DNA from: Rhodospirillales bacterium
Lineage (GTDB): Bacteria; Pseudomonadota; Alphaproteobacteria; Rhodospirillales; UBA2165
Length of the DNA: 41,750 nt
Assembly (NCBI GenBank): GCA_022822205.1
Contig: JAJECC010000012.1
Span: forward strand, 1-41,750
Reading direction: 5' to 3'
Part shown: piece by piece, positions 1 through 8,051 of the stretch
How the letters are laid out: each line of letters begins with the position of its first letter
Position numbering within the stretch: the first letter of the stretch is position 1
The notes under the pieces: model-generated
Told to the model about the DNA's origin: nothing
Database searches by the model: none
Seen by the model: the letters and a program-made list of their open reading frames with translations, nothing else
Made by a program: the position numbers and the translations under genes

Positions 1-656
1 TGCACATCTCCTACGAGGGGAAGGCGCTGGAGGATCCGGACGTGGCGCCCGACGAGGACATGTTCACCCGGAGCGTGGCGCCCGAAAACGCGCCGGACGA
101 GCCGCTGATCATCGAAATCGAATATGAGAAGGGCGATCCCGTCGCCGTCGACGGCCATGTGATGGGCCCCGCGGCGCTGCTCACCCATCTGAACGAGGTG
201 GCCGGCGATCACGGGATCGGCCGGGCCGATATCGTCGAGAACCGGTTCGTCGGCATGAAATCGCGCGGCGTCTACGAGACGCCTGGCGGCACCGTCATGC
301 TGGCCGCCCACCGGGCCATGGAGAGCATCACCCTCGACCGCAATGCCGCGCACCTCAAGGACGAGCTGATGCCCCGCTACGCGGAGCTGATCTACAACGG
401 ATTCTGGTTCGCGCCCGAGCGGGAAATGCTCCAGGCGGCCATCGACAAAAGCCAGGAGAACGTCACCGGCACGGTGCGCCTCAAGCTGTTCAAGGGCGGG
501 ATCACGGTGCTGGGCCGGAAGGCGCCGGGCAGCCTCTATGACGAAGCGACGGTGACCTTTGAGGAGGACAGCGTCTACGACCAGCGGGACGCCGAGGGGT
601 TCATCAAGCTGAATGCGCTGCGCCTCCGCATCGCCGGGCGGCAGCGCAACAAATAA
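1..656 (+). CDS. argG: Argininosuccinate synthase, C-terminal part (cut by window edge)
   Basis: Catalyses ATP-dependent condensation of citrulline and aspartate to argininosuccinate in cytosolic arginine biosynthesis. The frame is open from base 3 (His-Ile-Ser-Tyr-Glu) to TAA at 654-656, giving about 217 residues, roughly the last half of a ~400-residue enzyme. The C-terminal region is typical: the [20 protein letters not shown] stretch, the [14 protein letters not shown] stretch, and the segment beginning [14 protein letters not shown]. The 5' half lies outside the window. A strong GC hairpin follows the stop. Family assignment is firm. Confidence 0.96.
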   Translation, partial: HISYEGKALEDPDVAPDEDMFTRSVAPENAPDEPLIIEIEYEKGDPVAVDGHVMGPAALLTHLNEVAGDHGIGRADIVENRFVGMKSRGVYETPGGTVMLAAHRAMESITLDRNAAHLKDELMPRYAELIYNGFWFAPEREMLQAAIDKSQENVTGTVRLKLFKGGITVLGRKAPGSLYDEATVTFEEDSVYDQRDAEGFIKLNALRLRIAGRQRNK

Positions 657-671
657 TATACTCAACGTCAC

Positions 672-716
672 GCCCCGCTTTATGCGGGGCATCCACAGTT
701 TGGTCCTATGGATGCC
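672..716. repeat. Two overlapping, mutually exclusive hairpins after argG (possible dispersed palindromic element or terminator)
   Basis: The first hairpin is GCCCCGC (672-678), loop TTTAT, GCGGGGC (684-690), a perfect 7-bp stem. The second is GGCATCCA (688-695), 13-nt loop, TGGATGCC (709-716), a perfect 8-bp stem. They share bases 688-690, so both cannot form fully at once. No T-run follows, so this is not a standard rho-independent terminator. The composition resembles short palindromic repeats scattered in alphaproteobacterial genomes; that is inference, since no second copy was recognised here. The rest of 657-794 holds no gene I can support. Confidence 0.5.
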
Positions 717-759
717 GCGGACGGGCCAAATTGCCGTGGCCACCTCACATTCTTGTTGA

Positions 760-788
760 TTGACGGGGCTCAGGCGCTGGAATACACC
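760..788 (+). promoter_or_regulatory. Weak candidate promoter of the TGA-containing thioredoxin-like gene
   Basis: TTGACG at 760-765 is followed, after 17 bp, by TACACC at 783-788. The -35 box is good but the -10 box is poor. If used, transcription would begin close to the proposed ATG at 795, giving an almost leaderless mRNA, or would favour the ATG at 813. Confidence 0.25.
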
Positions 789-794
789 CCCGCC

Positions 795-1367
795 ATGCGC
801 GTTGTTTCGACCATGACCCGACGGTTCGCCTTTCCGGGCCTGATCCTCGCCGCCGTCGTGCTGGCGGGCGTTCCGGCGCAAGCCCAAAACAAGATTACGC
901 TAACCGACGAAATCAAACAGCGGCTGATCGATGCGCCGCCCCTGAGGGGTGACGGCGTCACCCGCGAGACGTTCAACGGCAAGCCGGTCCTGGTGACCTT
1001 CTTCGCCAGTTGGTGACCCCCCTGCCATACCGAGTTCGGGGAACTCGCGGAATTCATCGGCAAACACGGACCCGGCAAGCTCACCATCATCGCGGTGGAC
1101 TGGCGGGAGAACGCCGAGGGCAACAAGCGCCTGCGGCGGATGATCAAGCGGACCATTCCGGCGCCGGTCCATGTGGTCGACGGCACCCCCCAGATCGGCA
1201 AGGATTTCGACGGCGTGCACTCGATCCCGGCGGCCTATCTGTTCGATCCGCGGGGCAACGAGATCTTCCGGGTCGGCGGCGATCCGGGCCCGCCCGGCCG
1301 GCACTACATGAACCGGCGGCAGCTGGAGCGCGCCCTCGAGGGTATCGAAGCGGCGCGCGTCAACTGA
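795..1367 (+). CDS. TlpA/thioredoxin-like exported protein with in-frame TGA at the active site (putative selenoprotein)
   Basis: The frame from ATG 795 to TGA 1365-1367 encodes 190 residues if the internal TGA at 1014-1016 is read as selenocysteine (position 74). Residues 1-30 form a signal peptide (basic MTRR, hydrophobic core, VPAQA cleavage-like end). The catalytic region reads VTFFASW-U-PPCHTEF, exactly the TlpA W-C-P-P-C motif with the first Cys replaced by TGA; Cys77 is the resolving residue and the only cysteine. Thioredoxin-fold features continue after the TGA: the beta strand LTIIAVDW and SIPAAYLFDPRG with the cis-proline near 145. Homology continues in the same frame on both sides of the TGA, so a plain stop is unlikely. 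ATG 813 is an alternative start. A stem-loop sits where a bacterial SECIS should be. Likely role: periplasmic thiol-disulfide exchange. The alternative is a single-base nonsense mutation or sequencing error (TGC/TGT to TGA). Confidence 0.75.
1014..1062 (+). promoter_or_regulatory. Candidate bacterial SECIS element following the in-frame UGA
   Basis: Directly after the TGA (1014-1016), CGAGTTC (1031-1037), loop GGG (1038-1040) and GAACTCG (1041-1047) form a perfect 7-bp stem. The apical loop starts 22 nt after the UGA and begins with G. A small apical loop with an early G, about 16-37 nt after UGA, is what is known for SelB-dependent bacterial SECIS elements. TGCC (1023-1026) and GGCA (1059-1062) could close a lower stem across an internal loop. 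The hairpin lies within coding sequence, as in bacterial selenoprotein genes. Confidence 0.65.
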
Positions 1368-1389
1368 TCCTAATTACGGCTGCAGGCCG

Positions 1390-2634
1390 CTATTCGGCGG
1401 GCATGTCCCGGGACCGCCCGGCCATCAGTCCGCTGACCCAGAGCCAGATGAAGGCCAGCACATGGAGCCCGGCGACGGCGGTGAGCGCCGCCCGGTGGCC
1501 GTCGACGGCGTAGGTGCCGTCGGGTCCTTCCGGCCAGAGATCGATGATCGCTCCCATGCCCCATTGGATGGCGAAGGCGCCGGCCAGCACCGGCAGGTTG
1601 AGGGCGGCATTGATGCGGCCGGCCTTGTTGGCGGGGTAGAGCTGCGCCATGCCGGTAAAGATCAGGATCGCCGAGGCGCCGACAAATCCGAACATGGCCC
1701 ACAGCACCACATCGAATGGCCCCAGATTGGCCGCCAGCAGGAACTGGAGGGCGGTATAGGCGGCAATCCCCCAATAGGAAACGGTGAGCGCCGAGACGCC
1801 GGCGCGGGCCAGCCGCTCGGCGAACACACCGGTGGCGATGTAGCCGAGCATGATGGCGATGCCGATGACCATCAGTCCGTTGGCGACGCCGAAGCGTTCG
1901 AACCCGGCCACGTCCCGGAGCCACGGGCCCGCCCATAGGCTCGGCACGCCCATGAAGGCGCCCAAGGACGCGGTGGCCAGCGGGACCACCCGCCAGACCC
2001 GGAAGTCCCCCATGATCTCGGCAAAGTCCTTCAACTGACCGGTGAGGCTGGCGGTCCGCATTTCCCGCTCGCCCGGCTTCTCGGGCACCGTCAACAGGAT
2101 CATGACGCCGGTGAGGAAGGTGAATCCCCCGAGATACAGGAACACGCCCCGCCAGTCGGTGAAGGCGAGGGACGCCTCGACGGGAACCGTGGAGGCGATG
2201 GCTCCCAGGCTTCCCACCGCCATCAGGGTACCCTGCCAGAAGGCGAGGCGCTCCTTGGGGAACCATTCGATGATCGCCTTGAAGGCCGCCATCAGGCCCG
2301 CGGACATGCCGAGGCCCATGAGAGCCCGTCCGGTGATCAGGAGGCCGAGTGTATCGGCGGTGGCGAACAGGGCCGCGCCCGCGGCGGTGACGCAGAACAA
2401 GCCGGCCTGCACCCGCCTGGCGCCGTAGCGGTCGAGCAGTACGCCCAAGGGAATCTGAAACAGCGCGAAGGTCAGGAAATAGACCGAGGTCAGCAGGCCC
2501 AGACCCTCCGCATCGACACCCACCTCGGCGGCGATATCGGGCGCCATCACTGCGTTCACCGTGCGGTAGAAGAAGCCCAGGAAAAAGCCGAGCGCAAAGG
2601 GCAGGAACACCCGGGCGATGAGCGATGGTTGCAT
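1390..2634 (-). CDS. Major facilitator superfamily transporter
   Basis: A polytopic inner-membrane transporter of 414 residues from the ATG at 2634 (MQPSLIARVFLP). The frame stays open further upstream, but that part is not membrane-like. About twelve hydrophobic segments are visible, and the loop LLDRYGARRV is the MFS motif A between TM2 and TM3. An early MAPDIAAEVG stretch and a central loop (around EKPGEREMRT) match the 6+6 topology. The substrate cannot be read from sequence. The gene is divergent from a Gfo/Idh/MocA oxidoreductase with 139 bp between the starts, so the two may share regulation. Confidence 0.88.
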   Translation of the reverse strand: MQPSLIARVFLPFALGFFLGFFYRTVNAVMAPDIAAEVGVDAEGLGLLTSVYFLTFALFQIPLGVLLDRYGARRVQAGLFCVTAAGAALFATADTLGLLITGRALMGLGMSAGLMAAFKAIIEWFPKERLAFWQGTLMAVGSLGAIASTVPVEASLAFTDWRGVFLYLGGFTFLTGVMILLTVPEKPGEREMRTASLTGQLKDFAEIMGDFRVWRVVPLATASLGAFMGVPSLWAGPWLRDVAGFERFGVANGLMVIGIAIMLGYIATGVFAERLARAGVSALTVSYWGIAAYTALQFLLAANLGPFDVVLWAMFGFVGASAILIFTGMAQLYPANKAGRINAALNLPVLAGAFAIQWGMGAIIDLWPEGPDGTYAVDGHRAALTAVAGLHVLAFIWLWVSGLMAGRSRDMPAE

Positions 2635-2728
2635 GCGGGAGGTTGGTGCCGCGCTGTTTGGGGGCTTCAGCCTAATCTCCGGATACGGGTGCGGAAAGCC
2701 CCAAGGCCGCCAAACTGTGCTTCCTCCG

Positions 2729-2742
2729 GCGATCATGATCGC
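2729..2742. promoter_or_regulatory. 14-bp perfect palindrome between divergent MFS and oxidoreductase genes
   Basis: GCGATCATGATCGC is a perfect palindrome 32 bp upstream of the ATG at 2774. It could be an operator for the divergent pair. A TAAGAT hexamer (2743-2748) lies just beside it, without a convincing -35 box. No regulator gene is adjacent. Function is inferred from symmetry and position only. Confidence 0.35.
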
Positions 2743-2773
2743 TAAGATATTTCTTCAGACCAGGGAGAAATAC

Positions 2774-3772
2774 ATGCTCAACGCCGCGGTTATCGGTTTG
2801 GGATGGTGGGGCACCACCATCGTCAGGTCGCTGGAAGGCTCGGACAAAATCAATGTGGTCCGGGGGGTCGATATCAACCAGGACGCGCCGGCGGCATTCT
2901 GCGCCGAGCGCGGCCTGCCGTTTTCCTCCAGTTTCGAAGACGCGCTCAACGACCCGGACGTCGACGCGGTGATCATCGCGACGCCCCACTCCCTGCATGA
3001 GCCCATGGTTCTGGCGGCGGCGGCGGCGGGCAAAAACATCTTCTGTGAGAAACCCATGGCGCTTTCCGGCGGCGGGGCCAGGAAGATGATGGCGGCCTGC
3101 GAGGAAAAAGGCCTGGTCATGGGCATCGGCCACGAACGCCGGTTCGAGGGCGCCTGGGAAGAATTGAAACGGATGGCCGATGCCGGGGAACTCGGCGAAA
3201 TCCTCCATCTGGAACTCAATTCGTCCTACAACAACATGGCCATCAAGCCGCCGTCGGGCTGGCGGCAGGACCCGGTGGAGGCGCCCGCCGGCGCCATGAC
3301 GGCCTTGGGCGTGCATGTGACCGACCTGATGCTGTCCATTGCCGGCTCGGTGACCGAGGTCTACGCCCATCTCAACTCCCGTTCCGACAAGTTCCCCAAC
3401 GAGGATGTGCTGACGGTCCAGTTCCTGTTCGAGAGCGGCGTGACGGCGTCGTTGGTCAATCTGGCGGCCACGCCGTTCTATCAGCGGATGAGCATCTTCG
3501 GCGATGAGGCCTGGGCGGAAGCGCGGGAAATCTCGAACGTGGATATCCCGGACGAGGCGCTGCTCACCTGGCGGGGCATGGATATGGTGATTCATACCCG
3601 GACCTATCCCTGGGACAACTCGACGGTGGAACGCAATCTCCACCACTGGGCCGACGCCGTCGCCGGCACGGCCGAGTACCGGTTCACGCCCGGGCAGCGG
3701 GTGCAGAACGCCCAGATTCTGGAAGCCATCACCGAGAGCGTCGCCAACGGGAAGCCGGTGGCGATCAAGTAG
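2774..3772 (+). CDS. Gfo/Idh/MocA family NAD(P)-dependent oxidoreductase
   Basis: 332 residues from the ATG at 2774, preceded by a GGGAG ribosome-binding site; an upstream in-frame extension lacks family similarity. The N-terminal Rossmann fold shows AVIGLGWWG (G8, G10, G13), followed by the family motif CEKPMAL (92-94 = E-K-P). The C-terminal alpha/beta domain contains the HVTDLMLSIAG stretch. Such enzymes oxidise or reduce sugars, inositols or similar polyols, but the substrate is not predictable. The gene converges on pheT with 3 bp between stops and is divergent from the MFS gene, suggesting uptake plus oxidation of one substrate (inference). Confidence 0.9.
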   Translation: MLNAAVIGLGWWGTTIVRSLEGSDKINVVRGVDINQDAPAAFCAERGLPFSSSFEDALNDPDVDAVIIATPHSLHEPMVLAAAAAGKNIFCEKPMALSGGGARKMMAACEEKGLVMGIGHERRFEGAWEELKRMADAGELGEILHLELNSSYNNMAIKPPSGWRQDPVEAPAGAMTALGVHVTDLMLSIAGSVTEVYAHLNSRSDKFPNEDVLTVQFLFESGVTASLVNLAATPFYQRMSIFGDEAWAEAREISNVDIPDEALLTWRGMDMVIHTRTYPWDNSTVERNLHHWADAVAGTAEYRFTPGQRVQNAQILEAITESVANGKPVAIK

Positions 3773-3775
3773 GGA

Positions 3776-6181
3776 TTACCCCCTGAGCACACCCTTGGTG
3801 TGCTTGGCCACGTTGGCCACCACCTTGCCGGAGACCGCTTCGATCTCCTCGTCGGTAAGGGTGGCCTGGGTAGGCTGGAGGGTGACGGCGATGGCCAGAG
3901 ACTTCTTGCCGGTTTCCAGATCGCCGCCCTGGAACTCGTCGAACACCCGGACCCCCGAAATCAGCTTCTTGTCCGCCGCCGCGGCCGCCTTGGCGAGATC
4001 GTCCGCCGCGACGCCGTCATCGACGATGAAGGCGAAATCCCGCTCCACCGGCTGGAAGGCGGAAAGGGCCAGGGGCGGCCGCATGGCTGATTTGCCGTCT
4101 TTGGGCCGGCGCAGGTTTTCGAGATAGATCTCGAATCCGGCCATCGGGCCGTCGGCATCCATGGCCTGAAGAATGCCGGGGTGAATCTCACCGAAATGGG
4201 CGAGCACCTGCCGGGGCCCGAAAGCGATGGTACCCGACCGGCCCGGGTGATACCACGCCGGCGCATCGGTGGAGATGCGGGCCGAATCCGCCGAAACACC
4301 CAGCTGCTCGAACACCGCCATGACGTCCGCCTTGGCGTCGAACGCGTCCACCTCGCGGGAGCTTCCGGCCCAGTCGCGGGGGCCGGTGAGCCCGGCCCGG
4401 ACGCCCGAGGCGGCCACGGCCTGATCCTCGGGGTTCTCGCCGGCGAATTGCGGTCCCACCTCGTAGAGGGAGACGTCGCCGAAGCCCTTGTCCGCGTTGC
4501 GCCTCGCGGCGTCGATCAGGTTGGGCAGCAGCGACGGCCGCATCACATCGAGATCGGCGGAGATGGGGTTCACCAGATTGACGGTTTCCGGCACCCCGCC
4601 GAAGAGGTCCGCGTGTTTGCGGGGCAGGAACGAGAAGGTCACCGACTCCGTGAGGCCGCGAACCGCCAACGCGCGCCGTGCCCGCGCGCGGCGTGCCTGC
4701 GGCAGGGACACCGCCGGGCTCGGCAGGTTGGTCTCCCGCACCAGCGAGACGGCGGGGATATTGTCAAAGCCGTGGATGCGCGCCACCTCTTCGACCAAAT
4801 CGGCCTCGCCGACCACATCATGGCGCCAGGACGGCACCTCGCACTCCCAGGCATCGCCGTTGTCGGTGACGTTGAAGCCCAGCACGTTGAGTATCCGGAC
4901 CGTCTCTTCCCCGGATACCTCGACGCCGCCCAGTTCCTTCACCCGGTGCTTGCGCAGCGGATAGGACCGGGAGACATCCGGTTTCTCGCCGGCGATGACG
5001 ATGTCGCTGGCTTCGCCGCCGCACAGGTCCAGGAGCAGTTTGGAGGCGAGTTCCGCGCCGTCGAGCACAAAGTCCGGGTCGATGCCGCGCTCGAACCGGT
5101 AGCGGGCATCGGACATCAGGTTGAGCTTGCGTCCCGTGGCCGCCGTCCGGACCGGGTCGAAGTAGGCGCTTTCGAGGAACACGTTGACCGTCTCCCCGGT
5201 GCAACCGGAGGGCTCGCCGCCCATGACGCCGCCAAGGGCTTCCGCTTCCTTCTCGTCGGCGATGACCGTCATTTCGTCGTCGAGTTCGTACTCCTTGCCG
5301 TCGAGGGCCAGGATTTTCTCGCCCTTCCTGGACAGCCGGACGTGAATGTCGCCATGGACCTTGTCCGCATCGAAGACGTGCAGCGGCCGGCCGTAGGCCA
5401 TGGTGAGCAGGTTGGTGATGTCGACCAGCGCCGAGATGGGCCGGAGACCGATGGCGAGCAGCTTCTGTTGCAGCCAGTCGGGGCTCGGGCCGTTCCTGAC
5501 GCCGCGGAAATAGCGCCCGACGAAATAGGGACAGGCGCTTATGGTCTCATCGTCGAGATCGAGATGAACCTTGATCGGGCTCTCGAACTTGCCTTCGACG
5601 GGCTCGATGAGCAGCGGCTTCAGCGTACCGATGCCGGCCGCCGCCAAATCGCGGGCGATGCCGCGGACGCCGAGGCAGTCGCCCCGGTTGGGTGTGATGC
5701 CGATATCGAACACCGGATCGGACATGCCGAGGGCCTCGGCCGCCGGGGCGCCCGGGACCGCATCGTCGCCGAGTTCGATGATGCCTTCATGTTCGTCCGA
5801 AAGGCCGATTTCCCGTTCCGACAGCAGCATGCCGTTGGAGGTAACGCCGCGGATTTTCGATTTCTTCAGCACCATGTCGATGCCCGGGATATAGCTGCCT
5901 TCCGGCGCGAACACGCCTTTCATGCCGGTCCGGGCATTGGGCGCGCCGCACACCACCTCGAAGGTCCCGGCGCCGTTGTTCACCCGGCACACCTGGAGCC
6001 GGTCGGCGTCCGGATGGGGCCTGGCGTCTTCCACATGGCCGACGACGAAGTCCTTGAGCTTGTCGGCAGGGTCGTCGAGGCTCTCAAGTTCTAGCCCGAT
6101 CATCGTCAGTTCGTCGGCGATTTCCCGGGGGCCGGCGTCCGTCTCCAGCTCTTGCTCGAGCCATTTCAGGGAGAATTTCAT
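3776..6181 (-). CDS. pheT: Phenylalanine--tRNA ligase beta subunit
   Basis: The 801-residue beta subunit of the (alpha-beta)2 PheRS that charges tRNA-Phe in the cytosol. The start is [12 protein letters not shown] at 6181; its ATG overlaps the pheS TGA (ATGA), indicating translational coupling. Domains in order: N-terminal B1 plus tRNA-binding OB fold (about 40-150, including [20 protein letters not shown]), B3/B4 and B5 domains, the degenerate catalytic core, and the C-terminal ferredoxin-like anticodon-binding domain ending near KHTKGVLRG. Length and organisation are normal. A large open frame on the opposite strand is a coding shadow. Confidence 0.97.
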   Translation of the reverse strand: MKFSLKWLEQELETDAGPREIADELTMIGLELESLDDPADKLKDFVVGHVEDARPHPDADRLQVCRVNNGAGTFEVVCGAPNARTGMKGVFAPEGSYIPGIDMVLKKSKIRGVTSNGMLLSEREIGLSDEHEGIIELGDDAVPGAPAAEALGMSDPVFDIGITPNRGDCLGVRGIARDLAAAGIGTLKPLLIEPVEGKFESPIKVHLDLDDETISACPYFVGRYFRGVRNGPSPDWLQQKLLAIGLRPISALVDITNLLTMAYGRPLHVFDADKVHGDIHVRLSRKGEKILALDGKEYELDDEMTVIADEKEAEALGGVMGGEPSGCTGETVNVFLESAYFDPVRTAATGRKLNLMSDARYRFERGIDPDFVLDGAELASKLLLDLCGGEASDIVIAGEKPDVSRSYPLRKHRVKELGGVEVSGEETVRILNVLGFNVTDNGDAWECEVPSWRHDVVGEADLVEEVARIHGFDNIPAVSLVRETNLPSPAVSLPQARRARARRALAVRGLTESVTFSFLPRKHADLFGGVPETVNLVNPISADLDVMRPSLLPNLIDAARRNADKGFGDVSLYEVGPQFAGENPEDQAVAASGVRAGLTGPRDWAGSSREVDAFDAKADVMAVFEQLGVSADSARISTDAPAWYHPGRSGTIAFGPRQVLAHFGEIHPGILQAMDADGPMAGFEIYLENLRRPKDGKSAMRPPLALSAFQPVERDFAFIVDDGVAADDLAKAAAAADKKLISGVRVFDEFQGGDLETGKKSLAIAVTLQPTQATLTDEEIEAVSGKVVANVAKHTKGVLRG

Positions 6182-7254
6182 CCGACGGTCCTCCCGAGCA
6201 GCGACGGCACATCCAGGGGCGCGAAGCCGAAATGCTTCAGCCATCGGATGTCCGAATCATAGAACGTCCGAAGATCGGGGATGCCGTACTTGAGCATGGC
6301 CAGCCGCTCGACGCCCATGCCGAAGGCGAAGCCCTGATATTTGGCCGAATCGATCCCGCAATTCTCGAGAACCGCCGGATTGACCATGCCGGAGCCGAGA
6401 ATCTCCAGCCAGTCGTCGCCGGCGCCGATTTTCAATCCGCCGCCTTCGCGGGTGCAGCCGATATCAACCTCCGCCGAGGGTTCGGTGAAGGGGAAGTAAC
6501 TGGGCCGGAAGCGGACCGGCAGATCGTCGATGCCGAAAAATGCGCGGCAGAATTCCATCAGGCAGCCCTTGAGGTGACCCATGTGGGAGGTCTCGTCCAC
6601 AACCAATCCTTCGACCTGGTGGAACATGGGCGAGTGGGTGGCATCGTGATCGCTGCGGTAGGTGCGGCCCGGCACGATGATCCGGATGGGCGGCTTTTGG
6701 GACTGCATGGTGCGGATCTGTACCGGCGAGGTGTGGGTACGGAGCACCATCCGGCGCCCTTCCTTCTCGGCATTGATGTAGAAGGTGTCGTGTTCCTGGC
6801 GGGCCGGGTGATCCTGGGGGATGTTCAGGGCGGTGAAGTTGTACCAGTCCTCTTCGATGTCGGGCCCTTCGGCGACGGTGAAACCCATCTCGCCGAAAAT
6901 GGCGATCACCTCGTCGATGGTCTGACTGATCGGGTGGACGCAGCCCCTGCGCTCGGGCCGGACGGGGAGCGTGACGTCGATCTTCTCCTCGGCCAGCCGG
7001 GCATCCAGTCCGGACGCCGACAGCGCGGTCCTGCGCGCCTCGAGGGCCTCGGCGATCTCGTCCTTCAGCGCGTTGAACGCCCGGCCGGCGGCTTTTCGCT
7101 CGTCCGCGTCCAGCTGGCCCAGGGTCTTCATCAGGCCGGTGACGCTGCCCTTCCGCCCGAGGGCGGCGACGCGCACCGCCTCCAGGGCATCCAAATCGCC
7201 GGCGCCATCGATGGCCGCCGTCAATTCGCTCTTCAGTGCCTCCAGGTCTTGCAT
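6178..7254 (-). CDS. pheS: Phenylalanine--tRNA ligase alpha subunit
   Basis: The 358-residue catalytic subunit of PheRS. Start [11 protein letters not shown] at 7254 is preceded by GGAAACGAC; a TTG six codons upstream is less likely. The N-terminal ~100 residues form the coiled-coil tRNA-binding arm. Class II motifs follow: [19 protein letters not shown], the motif 2 region with [10 protein letters not shown], the [17 protein letters not shown] region and motif 3 [18 protein letters not shown]. It is the third gene of rpmI-rplT-pheS-pheT, and a strong intergenic terminator-like hairpin separates it from rplT, so its expression may be lowered relative to L20. Confidence 0.97.
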   Translation of the reverse strand: MQDLEALKSELTAAIDGAGDLDALEAVRVAALGRKGSVTGLMKTLGQLDADERKAAGRAFNALKDEIAEALEARRTALSASGLDARLAEEKIDVTLPVRPERRGCVHPISQTIDEVIAIFGEMGFTVAEGPDIEEDWYNFTALNIPQDHPARQEHDTFYINAEKEGRRMVLRTHTSPVQIRTMQSQKPPIRIIVPGRTYRSDHDATHSPMFHQVEGLVVDETSHMGHLKGCLMEFCRAFFGIDDLPVRFRPSYFPFTEPSAEVDIGCTREGGGLKIGAGDDWLEILGSGMVNPAVLENCGIDSAKYQGFAFGMGVERLAMLKYGIPDLRTFYDSDIRWLKHFGFAPLDVPSLLGRTVG

Positions 7255-7275
7255 GTCGTTTCCGTGCTCCAAATC

Positions 7276-7306
7276 AAAAGGGGGCCGCCGTCCGGGCCGC
7301 CCCCTT
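7276..7306 (-). terminator. Rho-independent terminator or attenuator between rplT and pheS
   Basis: On the minus strand a hairpin with outer stem AAGGGGGC/GCCCCCTT (8 bp), a G-G mismatch, an inner GCC/GGC stem and loop CGGAC runs directly into TTTT. It lies 22 bp upstream of the pheS start. In Escherichia coli this position holds the pheM leader attenuator. No ATG- or GTG-initiated Phe-rich leader frame is visible here, so partial termination or another antitermination mechanism is more likely. Confidence 0.75.
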
Positions 7307-7332
7307 CCAAAAAATCTTCGTTCGATCCTGCT

Positions 7333-7698
7333 CTAGGCAGTGCTGGCGAGGGCGGCCTGGGCCTGTTCAACCAAGCTTTTAAACGAATCCGGCTCCGTGA
7401 CGGCGAGATCGGACAGCACCTTGCGGTCGATCTCGATCCCGGCCTTCGAGAGGCCGTTCATGAACTGGGAATAGGTCAGGCCGTGCAGACGGGCGCCGGC
7501 GTTGATCCGCTGGATCCACAGGCGGCGGAACGAGCGCTTCCTGGTCCGGCGGTCCCGGTAGGCGTATTGCAGCGCCTTGTCGGTACGCTGTTTGGCGAGA
7601 CGGAAGTTGTTGTTGCTCCGGCCCTGATAGCCCTTGGCCCGGGCGACGACCTTCTTGCGCCGGGCCCGGCTGGCGACGGCGGGTCTGGATCGCGACAT
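7333..7698 (-). CDS. rplT: 50S ribosomal protein L20
   Basis: 121 residues, the usual length. L20 binds 23S rRNA and is essential early in large-subunit assembly. Diagnostic segments are [54 protein letters not shown] and the [19 protein letters not shown] region. It lies 2 bp after rpmI, as expected for the L35-L20 operon. In several bacteria L20 represses its own operon at the translational level; no such site is obvious here. Confidence 0.98.
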   Translation of the reverse strand: MSRSRPAVASRARRKKVVARAKGYQGRSNNNFRLAKQRTDKALQYAYRDRRTRKRSFRRLWIQRINAGARLHGLTYSQFMNGLSKAGIEIDRKVLSDLAVTEPDSFKSLVEQAQAALASTA

Positions 7699-7700
7699 GT

Positions 7701-7907
7701 TTATTTCCCCCGGCTGTACGGCATGTAGGCGCTGATGATCTTCGCATCGGCGTCGGCCATGATCATGGTGCCCCGGGCCTTGCGTTTCATCTTCTGGGTG
7801 CGCTTGCGCAGATTGTGGCGCTTGAATGCCGGGCTGCCCTTGATCTTGCCGGTGCCCGTGCGGGAGAAGCGCTTCTTGGCGCTGGATTTGGTCTTCAGCT
7901 TGGGCAT
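7701..7907 (-). CDS. rpmI: 50S ribosomal protein L35
   Basis: 68 residues from ATG 7907, preceded by GAGGAA. The protein is short and highly basic, with the L35 signature [14 protein letters not shown] at the N-terminus and [12 protein letters not shown] in the middle. It is normally the gene after infC; here infC lies about 7.5 kb away, upstream of an accessory block, and rpmI instead has its own promoter just upstream. Confidence 0.97.
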   Translation of the reverse strand: MPKLKTKSSAKKRFSRTGTGKIKGSPAFKRHNLRKRTQKMKRKARGTMIMADADAKIISAYMPYSRGK

Positions 7908-7992
7908 TTCCTCATCCTCGTTTGAGTTTTCTGTGAGCGTCCGGCATGCCCTCGGATCAAACATCCGGCCGTTTCGCTCGGCGAAGGCGCGG

Positions 7993-8021
7993 TTTATAGC
8001 GGCGGCGCCCCGGGATTGCAA
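7993..8021 (-). promoter_or_regulatory. Candidate sigma-70 promoter for rpmI-rplT-pheS-pheT
   Basis: On the minus strand, -35 TTGCAA (8021-8016) and -10 TATAAA (7998-7993) are separated by exactly 17 bp. Transcription would start near 7986, leaving an 80-nt leader before rpmI. This explains how the ribosomal/PheRS genes are expressed although separated from thrS-infC. Confidence 0.6.
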
Positions 8022-8028
8022 GGGGCGC
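8005..8028 (-). terminator. GC hairpin after the LivK-like gene, overlapping the rpmI promoter
   Basis: GCGCCCC (8005-8011) and GGGGCGC (8022-8028) form a perfect 7-bp stem with a 10-nt loop, 24 bp after the stop of the preceding minus-strand gene. No T-run follows, so termination would be weak or Rho-assisted. The hairpin sequence contains the -35 hexamer of the rpmI promoter candidate. Confidence 0.4.
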
Positions 8029-8051
8029 GGGCGACGACGAAACCGGCGGCC

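Noticed and set aside
1095..1367. Separate short gene starting at a GTG in the second half of the thioredoxin-like gene
   Set aside because: No ribosome-binding site, and the frame is continuous with the first half through the TGA at the exact active-site position.
4181..6094. Long plus-strand open frame opposite pheT
   Set aside because: High-GC shadow of pheT with no recognisable domain; pheT is certain.
6232..7728. 498-codon plus-strand frame opposite pheS and rplT
   Set aside because: Antisense shadow of two certain genes, crossing the terminator.
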